Assembly: GCA_963675935.2 (NCBI GenBank)
Contig: OY780964.2
Span: forward strand, 1,116,001-1,180,000
Direction: 5' to 3'
From: G963675935 sp963675935
Lineage (GTDB): Bacteria; Planctomycetota; Planctomycetia; Pirellulales; Thermoguttaceae
Length of the DNA: 64,000 nt
The notes beneath the pieces are model-generated. The model saw only the letters and a program-made list of their open reading frames with translations. It made no database searches and had not been told where the DNA came from. A program made the translations under genes and the position numbers. Numbering within the stretch: position 1 is the first letter of the stretch; every line of letters begins with the position of its first letter. Positions 1 through 8,509 of this stretch are shown here, piece after piece.

Positions 1-1938
1 CTGAAAGTTCCGGACTACAAGGCCCAGGCGCAAAAAAGCCGCGCGAAGATCGTCGAAAAACCCTACGAGACCCCGGTCGCTTTGGACCCTGCGATTTTCC
101 CGAAACGACCGCTGCGAGAGAGTCCGGCTCTGTATGCCGCGACGGAGCTTCGCGGCACGGCCGAGGTGGGCGCGTTCACGATGGTTGTTGAGGCGGAAGC
201 CGAAGAGACGCCGGCGGCCGCCGGGGCGCGAGGAAACGTCGGGCCCGGTGGAGGAATGCCCGCAGCGAGGATGGGCGGCTCTGAAACACGCGGACAACGC
301 TGGATCGTGCTGACCGCCCTGGTTCCGATCGAAAAACAAATATCCGCTTTCGAGGAGCTTAAGAACGCCGGCCCTCACGGCAGTTTCGATCCCACCCGCG
401 ATTCTCCGCGTTATCCCGGCTATTATATCGAGCGGCTCGAGTTGACCAGTCCCGGCGACGCCGCCAATCCCGACTGGACCAAGGCCAAACCGGTTCTCTC
501 GGTAACGGAAATAAACAAGACGATAAAACAATGGGGGCAGATGACAAACACTGACGTTGTTTCGCCCGAGTATCTCGTCGCTCCGGGCCTCGTATTCCCC
601 TTGGGGCCGAGAACCGATGGGCCGTGGGGCAAGAGCGTTGCGCACCCCGACGAAATTCCCCTCTTGGAGATTGAAGGCGCCGGCGGCATGGGCGCGGCCG
701 GCCGCGCGGGCGTGAGAATGCCCGGCGGTATGCCAATGCCCGGCGGTATGCCCGGTATGCCAATGCCCGGTATGGGTATGCCCGGCATGGGTACGCCAAT
801 GCCCGGCGGAGTGAGACGCCCTCAAGTGCCGCAAGGCGGCGGCATGGGAATGCCGATGGGCCCCGGAGGCCGCACGGGCGACGCAACGATGGATGACCCC
901 TTTGACGTCAGTGAAGGCAAAACCCAAGAAAACGGCGCGATGGAAAATGCCGCCAACGCCATGGAGTTCAAGACCCCAGACCATCTGTTGCTGCGATACT
1001 TCGACTTCAACGTGTCGCCGGGCAAGCGTTACATCTATCGTGTTCAACTTGTGCTGTTTAATCCCAATTATAAACTGAAACCCGCTTGGCTGAAGGATCC
1101 CAAGCTGGCCGACCCAAAGATCATCAAGACGAAGTGGTCGGAGCCTAGCCCTGTAATCGCGGTGCCGACCGACAGTCGCATCCTGGCGGTTTCCGTCAAG
1201 CCGGCGCGGGCCAGCGTCGATCCTTCCGGCAAGATCGTCGTGACCAAGTGGTCGAAGAAGAAGGGCATCGAGGCGTGGGAAGAGTTCCCGGTCGTTCGCG
1301 GTCTGCTGGCCAATTTCTCCGATAAGACGTTCACGCCCGCCACCGGCACGGGCCGCCCCGTGGGCGGAATTGGAATGCCGATGGGTCCAGGCGGAATGGG
1401 CCGAGCGATGATGCCCGGCGGAATGAATGGGCTGATGGGGTTGGAAGGCGTCGCCGGCAAGAAAGCGAAAGGCGCCGATGCCGCGGCAAAGAAGGCCGAG
1501 GCCGCGGCAAAGAAAGCCGCCAAAAAAGCCAAGGCGGACAACAAAGACGTTCCAGGTGCAGGCATGTTTGGAGGCCCCATTGTCGGCACCAACACCGTCA
1601 ATACCAATGCCTTCAAGGTAAACTATTTCTCCCACGCGGTCGTGGTCGATTTCCGAGGCGGCGAAGTGCTGCCCGGTCGAAAAGGCAATAGTCTCAAAGT
1701 GACCTCCGGCGGCGATATCCTGCTGATCGATGCCGACGGAAACTTGGTGGTGTGCAACGAGTTGGACGATGAGGCCGCCCGCAAGTCGCTCCGAAGCGCC
1801 GAAACCGAGAAGAAAGAAATGGAGAACGCCGCCGCTGGCGCGGGAGGCGGGATGGCGCCGGGCGGCATGATGGGAATGCCCGGCGGCGGACTCGAAGGCA
1901 TGATGAAAGCCGGCGGCGCACAGCCCAGGAAGAAATAA
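1..1938 (+). CDS. Met/Gly/Pro-rich hypothetical protein (5' end outside window)
   Basis: The reading frame is open from the first base of the window to the stop at 1936-1938, so this is the last 645 codons of a longer gene; the TTG at 82 is probably internal. I recognise no catalytic domain. Low-complexity blocks rich in Met, Gly and Pro occur at about 700-870 and 1360-1440, and again near the C-terminus, separated by ordinary-looking segments. A Lys/Ala-rich stretch lies at about 1460-1540. Similar Met/Gly tails are seen in the macroglobulin-like gene at 48987 of this same window, so this seems to be a lineage habit. A strong hairpin with a T-run follows the stop. Function unknown. Confidence 0.8.
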   Translation: MKVPDYKAQAQKSRAKIVEKPYETPVALDPAIFPKRPLRESPALYAATELRGTAEVGAFTMVVEAEAEETPAAAGARGNVGPGGGMPAARMGGSETRGQRWIVLTALVPIEKQISAFEELKNAGPHGSFDPTRDSPRYPGYYIERLELTSPGDAANPDWTKAKPVLSVTEINKTIKQWGQMTNTDVVSPEYLVAPGLVFPLGPRTDGPWGKSVAHPDEIPLLEIEGAGGMGAAGRAGVRMPGGMPMPGGMPGMPMPGMGMPGMGTPMPGGVRRPQVPQGGGMGMPMGPGGRTGDATMDDPFDVSEGKTQENGAMENAANAMEFKTPDHLLLRYFDFNVSPGKRYIYRVQLVLFNPNYKLKPAWLKDPKLADPKIIKTKWSEPSPVIAVPTDSRILAVSVKPARASVDPSGKIVVTKWSKKKGIEAWEEFPVVRGLLANFSDKTFTPATGTGRPVGGIGMPMGPGGMGRAMMPGGMNGLMGLEGVAGKKAKGADAAAKKAEAAAKKAAKKAKADNKDVPGAGMFGGPIVGTNTVNTNAFKVNYFSHAVVVDFRGGEVLPGRKGNSLKVTSGGDILLIDADGNLVVCNELDDEAARKSLRSAETEKKEMENAAAGAGGGMAPGGMMGMPGGGLEGMMKAGGAQPRKK

Positions 1939-1946
1939 GTGTCGGA

Positions 1947-2020
1947 AATAGCCGGAGGCTAACAGCCTCCGGAGAATCGGCGGCAATGCTCCGGAGGCTG
2001 TTAGCCTCCGGCTATTTTTT
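1947..2020 (+). terminator. Long inverted repeat with T-run, probable terminator
   Basis: Arms at 1947-1972 and 1991-2016 (core GCCGGAGGCTAACAGCCTCC and its complement) are followed by TTTTTT at 2015-2020. Each arm is itself palindromic. It sits 8 bases after the stop of the first gene, so it can serve as a rho-independent terminator, but the same style of repeat occurs between other genes here (for example 27221-27299), so it may also be a mobile palindrome. Confidence 0.65.
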
Positions 2021-2079
2021 GACAGTCGAAAAACGCCGTCGCATTTTCAAGCCATTCGTGCCAGGGTACAATCTCTTCC

Positions 2080-4443
2080 ATGTACCTCGAACGCCTTCTG
2101 CAAATCAACATGGCGACTCTGGCGGCCTTGGGGGCATTGCTGTTGGGCATGGGCCAACGCAGCGAAGGCCCGCCCCTGCTGGTCGTGGCCGCCGCCGCGC
2201 TCTCCATCTGGCTGACCGACGTGACCGGCCGATTCCAGATCGGGCGACGCGCGGCCAATCTGCTCATGCTGGCCGCCGCCGCCGTCTCCTTCCGCGAATT
2301 GTATCCCCTGCGCGGTGAAATGCAGACCATCGGCCTTTCCTGGTTCGTCATCTATCTCCAAATCATCCTCCTGTTCCAAAAGAAGGACGAGCGGAAGTAT
2401 TGGCTCCTCGTGATGCTCAGCCTGTTGCAGGTGCTCGTGGCCACGCTGTTCAGCCAAGGCATCTGGTTCGGCATGTTGCTGGCCGTCTACATGATGCTGG
2501 GCTTTTCGGCCATGACGCTATTGATGCTGTATCGTCAGTGGGAGCATTATCGCCCGGCAACAAAACCTTCGCCGCAAGAACAAAAAGAAACCGCAACCAA
2601 ATCACGGTGGCCGCTTCTGGCTCGAAGGTCCGAGTTCACCGGTTTGCCCGTCGGCAGCGTCAACGCCGGCGTCGGCCGCGATCTGTTCAGCCGCTTGGGG
2701 CGGATGGGCCTTCACACCCTGGCCCTGACCGCGGTGTTGTTTTTCGCCGTCCCGCGTTTCGGCCACGTCGCTTGGCGCGGCGCCGTCCAACAACCGCAGG
2801 CGATGGTCGGATTCACCGACGAGGTCTCGCTCGGCGAACTAGGGCAAGTCATCGAAAGCCGCGAGGAAGTTTTGAGGGCGCAATTCTTCCGCGATGCAAG
2901 CGACGTTTCGCAACCGCTCCACGGCGACGTTTATTTGCAGGGCGCCCTGTTGATGAAGTACAAAGGCGGCCAGTGGAGCGCGGGCATGGCCAGCGCCAAC
3001 CCCGGCCTCGAATTGTCGTTGAAGCAAAACCGATTGCCCGAATTATACGGCGTCACGAAACAAAAATATCGTATCGAGGGCATGGACCGCGGCGAATTGT
3101 TTTTCGTCGCGCCGTACATCGCACTCGATAGGGTAAATGAAGCTATCGATGTCGATTGCGAAAAACAACGGCTCCTGCGGGCCGATTATCTTCGATCGCA
3201 ACAATGGAATTATACCCTGGGCACCACCGCCATCGTCAACAACGAGCAACTGCCGCTGACACCGGCCGGAGAAAACGACCGCACGTTCGACTCGATCGAC
3301 GTGCCGACCGCCGATCTGCCGGGCCTCATCGCCCTGGGCAAACGTTGGATCGCGGAGTCGGGCCTGCCCGAAGGCGACAAAGTCGGGCGCGTTCGCTACC
3401 TCGAGCGGAAGTTCGCCATGTCGAACGAATTCCAATACAGTTTGGTCGGTCAAAAGCGAGATCCGACGATTGACCCGATCGAGGATTTCGTCACCCAGCA
3501 CAAGAAAGGACATTGCGAATACTTCGCCACCGCGCTTGTGCTGATGCTCCGCAGTCAGGGATACAGCGCCCGGATGGTGTCGGGCTATAAATGCGACATG
3601 GACGACTGGAACGCGATGGGCCGCTTCTACCAAGTGCGTCAATTGCACGCCCACACCTGGGTTGAAGTGCATTTGTGGCCTGGTCAAATTCCCAAGGAAC
3701 TGATTCACGGCAAAGCCTATTGGGCGAAACCCGACGCCGGACGCTCTTGGGACAACGGCGGTTGGTTGCGTCTCGATCCAACGCCCGGCGGAGGCGCGAA
3801 CGCCAATTGGTTCTTGCCGGTTCGCAACGGACTCGACTGGATGGAGTCGGCCTGGTCGATGTACGTGATGGAACTCGATTGCGAGCGGCAGCGCGACGCC
3901 ATTTATAAACCCATCGCCGAAGCCGCGAAAAGCGTTTGGAAGGAATTGACCAACTCCGATCGATGGCGATGGATATTCGCCACGGAGGCAGATTCGCTTT
4001 ATCTCGATCATCTCGGCCGCGAGGTCCGATGGATATTGCTCGCAGGGCTGGGGCTTGTGCTGGCCGTGTTGACCGCCGGCGTGGGCTGGCTGTTTGTGCG
4101 TGTTGGGCGCCGGGTTTGGTCGCGATGGACGGGCCGTCCGATTCGCCGTCGCGGGCGACAGGGAGTGGAAATCGCGTTTTATCGTCATTTTGAGCGGCTG
4201 ATGGCCCGGCGGGGGCTGGTTCGCGTCCCGCAGCAAACGCAGCGTGAATTCGCCGCCGCGGCCGGGGCGAAACTGGCCGCCTCGACGGGTGAAGAAAGCC
4301 CGGCGACCCTGACGGCCCTGATTGCCGACGCCTTTTATCGAGTCCGTTTCGGTCGGACGCCCCTGGACAACCTCCAGGCCCAGGCGGTAGAACAGGCATT
4401 GGGAGAATTGTCGAAAATCGGGAACCGTTCACGAGGCGGTTAA
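2080..4443 (+). CDS. TgpA-like membrane transglutaminase-domain protein
   Basis: A 787-residue protein with the architecture of the DUF3488/transglutaminase/DUF4129 (TgpA) family. About six hydrophobic segments occur in residues 1-150 and one near 215. An extracytoplasmic region follows with a transglutaminase core: Cys479 in GHCEYFATALVLML, His525 in HAHTWVEVHL and Asp566 in LRLDPTPGG form the expected Cys-His-Asp triad. One membrane helix lies near 647-672 and a DUF4129-like cytoplasmic tail follows. Such genes commonly sit beside MoxR/DUF58 clusters, and one lies at 6-15 kb here, though on the other strand. The last codons (NRSRGG) lie inside a palindromic mobile element at 4422-4544, so the native C-terminus has probably been replaced. 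The natural substrate is not predictable. Confidence 0.85.
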   Translation: MYLERLLQINMATLAALGALLLGMGQRSEGPPLLVVAAAALSIWLTDVTGRFQIGRRAANLLMLAAAAVSFRELYPLRGEMQTIGLSWFVIYLQIILLFQKKDERKYWLLVMLSLLQVLVATLFSQGIWFGMLLAVYMMLGFSAMTLLMLYRQWEHYRPATKPSPQEQKETATKSRWPLLARRSEFTGLPVGSVNAGVGRDLFSRLGRMGLHTLALTAVLFFAVPRFGHVAWRGAVQQPQAMVGFTDEVSLGELGQVIESREEVLRAQFFRDASDVSQPLHGDVYLQGALLMKYKGGQWSAGMASANPGLELSLKQNRLPELYGVTKQKYRIEGMDRGELFFVAPYIALDRVNEAIDVDCEKQRLLRADYLRSQQWNYTLGTTAIVNNEQLPLTPAGENDRTFDSIDVPTADLPGLIALGKRWIAESGLPEGDKVGRVRYLERKFAMSNEFQYSLVGQKRDPTIDPIEDFVTQHKKGHCEYFATALVLMLRSQGYSARMVSGYKCDMDDWNAMGRFYQVRQLHAHTWVEVHLWPGQIPKELIHGKAYWAKPDAGRSWDNGGWLRLDPTPGGGANANWFLPVRNGLDWMESAWSMYVMELDCERQRDAIYKPIAEAAKSVWKELTNSDRWRWIFATEADSLYLDHLGREVRWILLAGLGLVLAVLTAGVGWLFVRVGRRVWSRWTGRPIRRRGRQGVEIAFYRHFERLMARRGLVRVPQQTQREFAAAAGAKLAASTGEESPATLTALIADAFYRVRFGRTPLDNLQAQAVEQALGELSKIGNRSRGG

Positions 4444-4544
4444 GCACCGTCATTCTGATCGCAGCTAAGAATCTCGTCTGAGCCGCAATTCCACGCAAGA
4501 TTCTTCGCTGCGCTCAGAATGACGGATACCCCGTGAACAGTCAC
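4422..4544. repeat. MITE-like palindromic element, family A copy 1
   Basis: Terminal inverted repeats (AACCGTTCACG at the left, CGTGAACAGTCAC at the right) enclose a hairpin core containing GTCATTCTGATCGCAG and its near complement CTGCGCTCAGAATGAC. The 9-bp direct repeat GAAAATCGG flanks it (4413-4421 and 4545-4553), which looks like a target-site duplication. A cleaner copy is at 9753-9876. This copy overlaps the last codons and stop of the transglutaminase gene. Confidence 0.75.
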
Positions 4545-4565
4545 GAAAATCGGGAAACAAAACGC

Positions 4566-5600
4566 ATGAAAATCGGATTGATCGGCTATCAAGGTTCGGG
4601 CAAGAGCACGTTGTTCCACTGGCTGACGGGCGTGGCGCCCGATTTGGCCCTCTCGCACGTCGGCCAGAGCGCCATGGCGCCAATTCCCGACGCACGGTTC
4701 GAGCCGCTCTGCGCCATCTATCATCCGAAAAAGGTCACCCACGCCTCGATCGAACTGGTCGATACGCCGGGCTTGAGCCGCACGCACGAGGGCAACGCCG
4801 CCCGGATGGGCACGATCCGCGAGGCCGATTGCCTCGTGCTGGTCATCGCCGCATTCGACGGCTCGAATCCCACGGCCGACCTCCGCTCGTTCGACGAAGA
4901 CTTCATCCTGGCCGACATGGAACTCGTCACCAACCGGCTCGAAAAGGTCGAGGCACAGTTGAAAAAGCCGCTGCCGCGCACCGAACATCAGCAGTATGAG
5001 TTCGAGCATACGACGCTGAAAATCGTCTTGGCGGCGCTCGAAGCCGGACGGCCGCTGGGCGAGTCGAAAATGACCGACGATCAACAGAAAGTCACCCGGG
5101 CGTTCCGGCTGTTGAGCGAGAAGCCGCGGCTGGTGATCGTCAACACGGCCGACGACGAATCGGAGCCGGGCCGTTTTACCGCGCTATCGACGCCCGACGT
5201 GCAGGTGCTGGCCGTGCCTGCCGGGCTCGAGTTGGAACTGTCGAAGATGACGGCCGAGGATCGGGCGGCGTTCGTCGAGGAAATGGGCATCACGACAACG
5301 GACCACGACGCCTTGATTCGCACGCTTTTGAAGGCGTCGCGCCAGACGACTTTTTTCACGGCGGGCGAGCCGGAGGTTCGCACGTGGCTTTTGCGCGAGG
5401 GCGGCACGGCGCTCGACGCGGCCGACGGCATCCACAGCGACTTGGCCCGCGGGTTCATCCGCGCCGAAGTGATGACCGTCACCGATTTGGTGCGTCTAGG
5501 CAGCGAGCGGGAGATCAAGGCCCAGCATCTTTTGCGGCAGGAGCCGAAGGATTACGTCGTCAAGGACGACGATATTTTGTTGATCCGGTTCAGCGTGTGA
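4566..5600 (+). CDS. YchF/Obg-family P-loop GTPase or ATPase
   Basis: A 344-residue TRAFAC P-loop protein. G1 is GYQGSGKST at residues 7-15 and G3 is DTPG at about 63-66. The C-terminal 80 residues match the YchF C-terminal (DUF933/TGS) domain, including FFTAGEPEVRTW, GFIRAEV and KDYVVKDDDILLIRF. Canonical YchF has NVGKST in G1 and NxxE in place of NKxD; this protein has GSGKST and NTAD, so it is a divergent paralogue and its nucleotide preference is uncertain. I chose the ATG at 4566, because an upstream GTG at 4533 lies in the mobile repeat. YchF proteins bind ribosomes and act in stress or redox responses; the role here is inferred only. Confidence 0.8.
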   Translation: MKIGLIGYQGSGKSTLFHWLTGVAPDLALSHVGQSAMAPIPDARFEPLCAIYHPKKVTHASIELVDTPGLSRTHEGNAARMGTIREADCLVLVIAAFDGSNPTADLRSFDEDFILADMELVTNRLEKVEAQLKKPLPRTEHQQYEFEHTTLKIVLAALEAGRPLGESKMTDDQQKVTRAFRLLSEKPRLVIVNTADDESEPGRFTALSTPDVQVLAVPAGLELELSKMTAEDRAAFVEEMGITTTDHDALIRTLLKASRQTTFFTAGEPEVRTWLLREGGTALDAADGIHSDLARGFIRAEVMTVTDLVRLGSEREIKAQHLLRQEPKDYVVKDDDILLIRFSV

Positions 5601-5640
5601 AGCCCGCTTGGCAGGCTGACGAATTGCCACAAAACAATAG

Positions 5641-6080
5641 GACTTATGGGAGTCTTGGCGTCGATGGCGTAGCCGTCGTTGCGGCTGCCGAGATGAAGAT
5701 GCGTCGTCGGGTCGATCGAATAGCTCATCGCCTCACCGAGCCGTCGCAGAAAGCCATGTGGAAACCGGTCGAGTGGGCGCTGCCAAAAAGGCAGATCGAC
5801 GTAGAGCCGGCCGTGTCTTGAAACGGCTGATGGCAAGTCCAGTCGTGCAAGTCAATGTCGTCGGCGCCGAGCGCGGGCTCGTCGTCGTTGATGGACACAC
5901 CGGTGAAAATACTGGTCCGGGTCGAGATATTTTTCGCCTACCAAATAGGTGTTGCTCGTGCCATCGGTGATGTCGGCCATCCGCACCGGACTTCGCTGGT
6001 GGTTGATGCCGTCGCACTTTCCAAAATTCGTGGCCGACATAAAGCCGCCATCATCGTCAATCCTGGGCCGCTGCAACGAT
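5641..6080 (-). pseudogene. DUF1559 protein C-terminal remnant with two frameshifts
   Basis: Read on the minus strand, three frames together give a continuous DUF1559 C-terminal domain. It runs from VRMADITDGTSNTYLVGEK to DPDQYF; then, after one extra T in a T-run near 5906, GVSINDDEPALGADDID to AFCDGSVR; then, after a lost base near 5733, MSYSIDPTTH to YAIDAKTP. The N-terminal pilin-like half is absent; the remnant starts just after the stop of the vWA gene at 6083. It is a dead fragment of the same family as the intact genes at 23945 and 58009. Confidence 0.85.
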
Positions 6081-6082
6081 GG

Positions 6083-8341
6083 TCACACCAGCCCCCACCG
6101 TTTCCGCACGTACCACTCCGCGCCGAGCAACACGACGACCGTGAGGAAAAACGCCCAGGTGTCCCAAAACGTCTTCTTCGTCTCTTGCCGCACTTCAAGG
6201 TGTTCGGTTTCCGCGGCAAGTTTGTCAATCAGCTCGGGCAATTCCTCCGGCGCCAACGAACGGCCGCCGGTCGTCGCCGCCAGGCTTTCCATCATCGCGG
6301 CGTCGGCCGAGGCATTGTCCAATTCCAAATCTTGCTGGAACACCAGGAACCGCGCCCGTGCCGAACCCAACGGCTGGCCCTTTTGCGTCGCGGTGACTTC
6401 GATGGCGTAATCGCCCGGCTGCTGCGCGTCGCGGAACGAGCCGACCATCTGCTCGTCCTGCCGGACCAGCGAAAGCGGCCGCCGCGTGTTGTCGGGCAGA
6501 ACGATTTCGGCCTTGTACGCGGCGTCGGTGATCGGGTCGCCGGTCGGCGATGTCGCGCCGACGGAAAACTCGATCCGCTGCGTGGGCGCGAATCGCCGCT
6601 GGGCAAGCCGAATCCAAACAGCGCCTTCCTGTGCCTGATCTTTTCGCGCCAGCCAAAGAACCATCTGCCGCCAAAAACGTTTATGGGCGGTCTCGAAACC
6701 TTGCAGCGGCCAGTGCCAAGTCGTATCGCCAGCGAAGGCCATGACGCGGCCGGCGCCAAAAATGCTCGATACCAAGAGCGGCTTTTCGTCCGCGCCGGAC
6801 GCGGCCAACACCGTTGCTCCCGGCGCGAGACCGTGCAGCTTGTTGGCGCCGTCGAGCGGCGGCAGCTTTGACCACAACGTCGCGTTTTCCGCCGGACTGC
6901 CGGAGAGCATCAGCGTGAAATGCCGTTGACCCTGCGGTGTCGGTTGCATCGGCAGTGGACCTGGCCATTGCAAGTCGCTGCGCAGGGCTTCGTCGGGCAA
7001 CTGGCGTTCAAGATCATCCATTCCGACCGGCAGCACTTTGGCCAGCGGCGTTTTTCCGTAGCCGCCCGGTCCGAACGTCTGAAAGCCGCCGAGCATGACG
7101 AGGCCCGCCCCGCGATCGACGCAAGCGGCCAATCGCGCAAGCTCGTCGCCGAGGAAAGCCGTCGAATCGACATCGCCGAGGATATAGACGTCGTACTTGC
7201 CCGGCTTGAAGCGGTCGGCGAAATCGGCCGGCTGGTTCTTCGCGTTGGGATCGAGCCGGACGTAATCGACCTTGATGTCGGGCGAGGAATCGAGCGCGCG
7301 GCGGATGAATTTTTGCTCGACGCGCAGCGATCCTTCAATGTAGAGCACGTTCAGCCCGCCCTTGAGTACGTTGACGAACGTGCTTAGCTGGTTGTTGGTC
7401 GTCACCAATTCGCCCGGCTGCGCGACGGCTTCGAGCGTGAGCTTGTATTCGCCCGGCACGGTCGGGACGTAGCCGAATTCGATGGGCAGCAACTGGCCGT
7501 CGGACGTGGCTTTGATCTTCTGCTCGGCGACGACTTCCATCTTGCCGGGCGATGTTTCATACAGCACTCGCACGGGAATCTCGGCGTTGACATAGCCGTC
7601 GACGCGGATTTGTCCCGTGATGGGTAGTTCGTTTTTCACGAACACGTTGGCCGGAACGACGAGGTCTTTGACCGCGATGTCTTGGGCCTCGCCCAGCCCG
7701 CGCGATTGGCCAAACGGCAGCGTGAACAGGGGGTAGCCGAGATGTTTCAACCGAGCGGCGGCGGTTTGCGGCGGGAGATCTCTCGGGGCGTAGGCCCGCT
7801 GCGCCCCGTCGCTAAGCAGCAGCACGCCGAGCAATCGCTTGCCCGCCTCGCGGCGCAGCACGTCTTCCAATGACGCTCCGATGGCGGTTTGCGTGCCTTC
7901 GGGCTTCTCGGGCAGTTCAATTTCGCCCGATTCGACCTTGGCTTCATGGGCGTCGGCGTCGAACGTGTAGGCCTTGACCTCGAAATCGCGTTGCAGTTTT
8001 TTAAGCGACGGCGCGGCGTCGGCCAGGGCGTCGCGCAGGGCATCCCAGCGGGTCTTGTCGCCGACGGCGTCGTGGACCGACATGCTCCGCGACCGATCCG
8101 CCATGACGACGAGCGTCGCGGCTTGTTTTTTCGTTTGGGTGTAGATCAACGTGGGCCGCAGCATGGCCAGCGCGACCAGCGCGATGACGGCCGCGCGCAG
8201 CAGGACGAGCATCACCTGCCGGCGGCGGCGCCCAAGTTTCTCCCGGCTCGGCCCAAGGAGCATCAATCCCAATAGCGCAGCGGCGACGACGGCCACCAGC
8301 AGGTAGCTGTCGAAGACGGGATAGAGGGAGATTTGGAACAT
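6083..8341 (-). CDS. vWA / glutamine amidotransferase-like membrane protein
   Basis: A 752-residue membrane protein of the kind found at the end of planctomycete MoxR clusters. Two N-terminal hydrophobic segments (YLLVAVVAAALLGLMLL; VMLVLLRAAVIALVALAML) precede a von Willebrand A-like region with the MIDAS-type motif DRSRS. Next come Ig-like domains and a class I amidotransferase-like region (YDVYILGDVDS, GLVMLGGFQTFGPGGYG) without an obvious catalytic Cys triad. A C-terminal membrane helix ends in RKRWGLV. The start at ATG 8341 (MFQISLYP) is preferred over a GTG at 8365 that lies in the palindromic repeat. It probably takes part in a MoxR-chaperoned envelope complex, judged from context. Confidence 0.8.
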   Translation of the reverse strand: MFQISLYPVFDSYLLVAVVAAALLGLMLLGPSREKLGRRRRQVMLVLLRAAVIALVALAMLRPTLIYTQTKKQAATLVVMADRSRSMSVHDAVGDKTRWDALRDALADAAPSLKKLQRDFEVKAYTFDADAHEAKVESGEIELPEKPEGTQTAIGASLEDVLRREAGKRLLGVLLLSDGAQRAYAPRDLPPQTAAARLKHLGYPLFTLPFGQSRGLGEAQDIAVKDLVVPANVFVKNELPITGQIRVDGYVNAEIPVRVLYETSPGKMEVVAEQKIKATSDGQLLPIEFGYVPTVPGEYKLTLEAVAQPGELVTTNNQLSTFVNVLKGGLNVLYIEGSLRVEQKFIRRALDSSPDIKVDYVRLDPNAKNQPADFADRFKPGKYDVYILGDVDSTAFLGDELARLAACVDRGAGLVMLGGFQTFGPGGYGKTPLAKVLPVGMDDLERQLPDEALRSDLQWPGPLPMQPTPQGQRHFTLMLSGSPAENATLWSKLPPLDGANKLHGLAPGATVLAASGADEKPLLVSSIFGAGRVMAFAGDTTWHWPLQGFETAHKRFWRQMVLWLARKDQAQEGAVWIRLAQRRFAPTQRIEFSVGATSPTGDPITDAAYKAEIVLPDNTRRPLSLVRQDEQMVGSFRDAQQPGDYAIEVTATQKGQPLGSARARFLVFQQDLELDNASADAAMMESLAATTGGRSLAPEELPELIDKLAAETEHLEVRQETKKTFWDTWAFFLTVVVLLGAEWYVRKRWGLV

Positions 8342-8354
8342 TGAAGGTTCATTT

Positions 8355-8500
8355 CTCGTTCCCACGCTCCGCGTGGGAACGCACTGTTTTGGACGCTCCG
8401 CGTCCGCATGGGGGCGTCAATAATCTCTTGCTTTCTTCTCGCCTCTTTCGACGCGGAGCGTCGGGACGGGTGTGTTCCCACGCGGAGCGTGGGAACAAGT
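8355..8500. repeat. CGTTCCCACG-type palindromic repeat block
   Basis: Palindromes at 8357-8381 (CGTTCCCACG...CGTGGGAACG) and 8473-8497 bracket inner inverted copies of GACGCTCCGCGTC and GACGCGGAGCGTC. The whole block forms a large hairpin between the ORF6N and vWA genes. The same palindrome occurs inside the element at 35644-35833, and part of it at about 9379-9400. Confidence 0.8.
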
Positions 8501-8509
8501 GGTAAGTGT

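Noticed and set aside
3043..4498. Two overlapping minus-strand frames opposite the transglutaminase gene
   Set aside because: Antisense shadows; the catalytic triad and membrane segments are on the plus strand.
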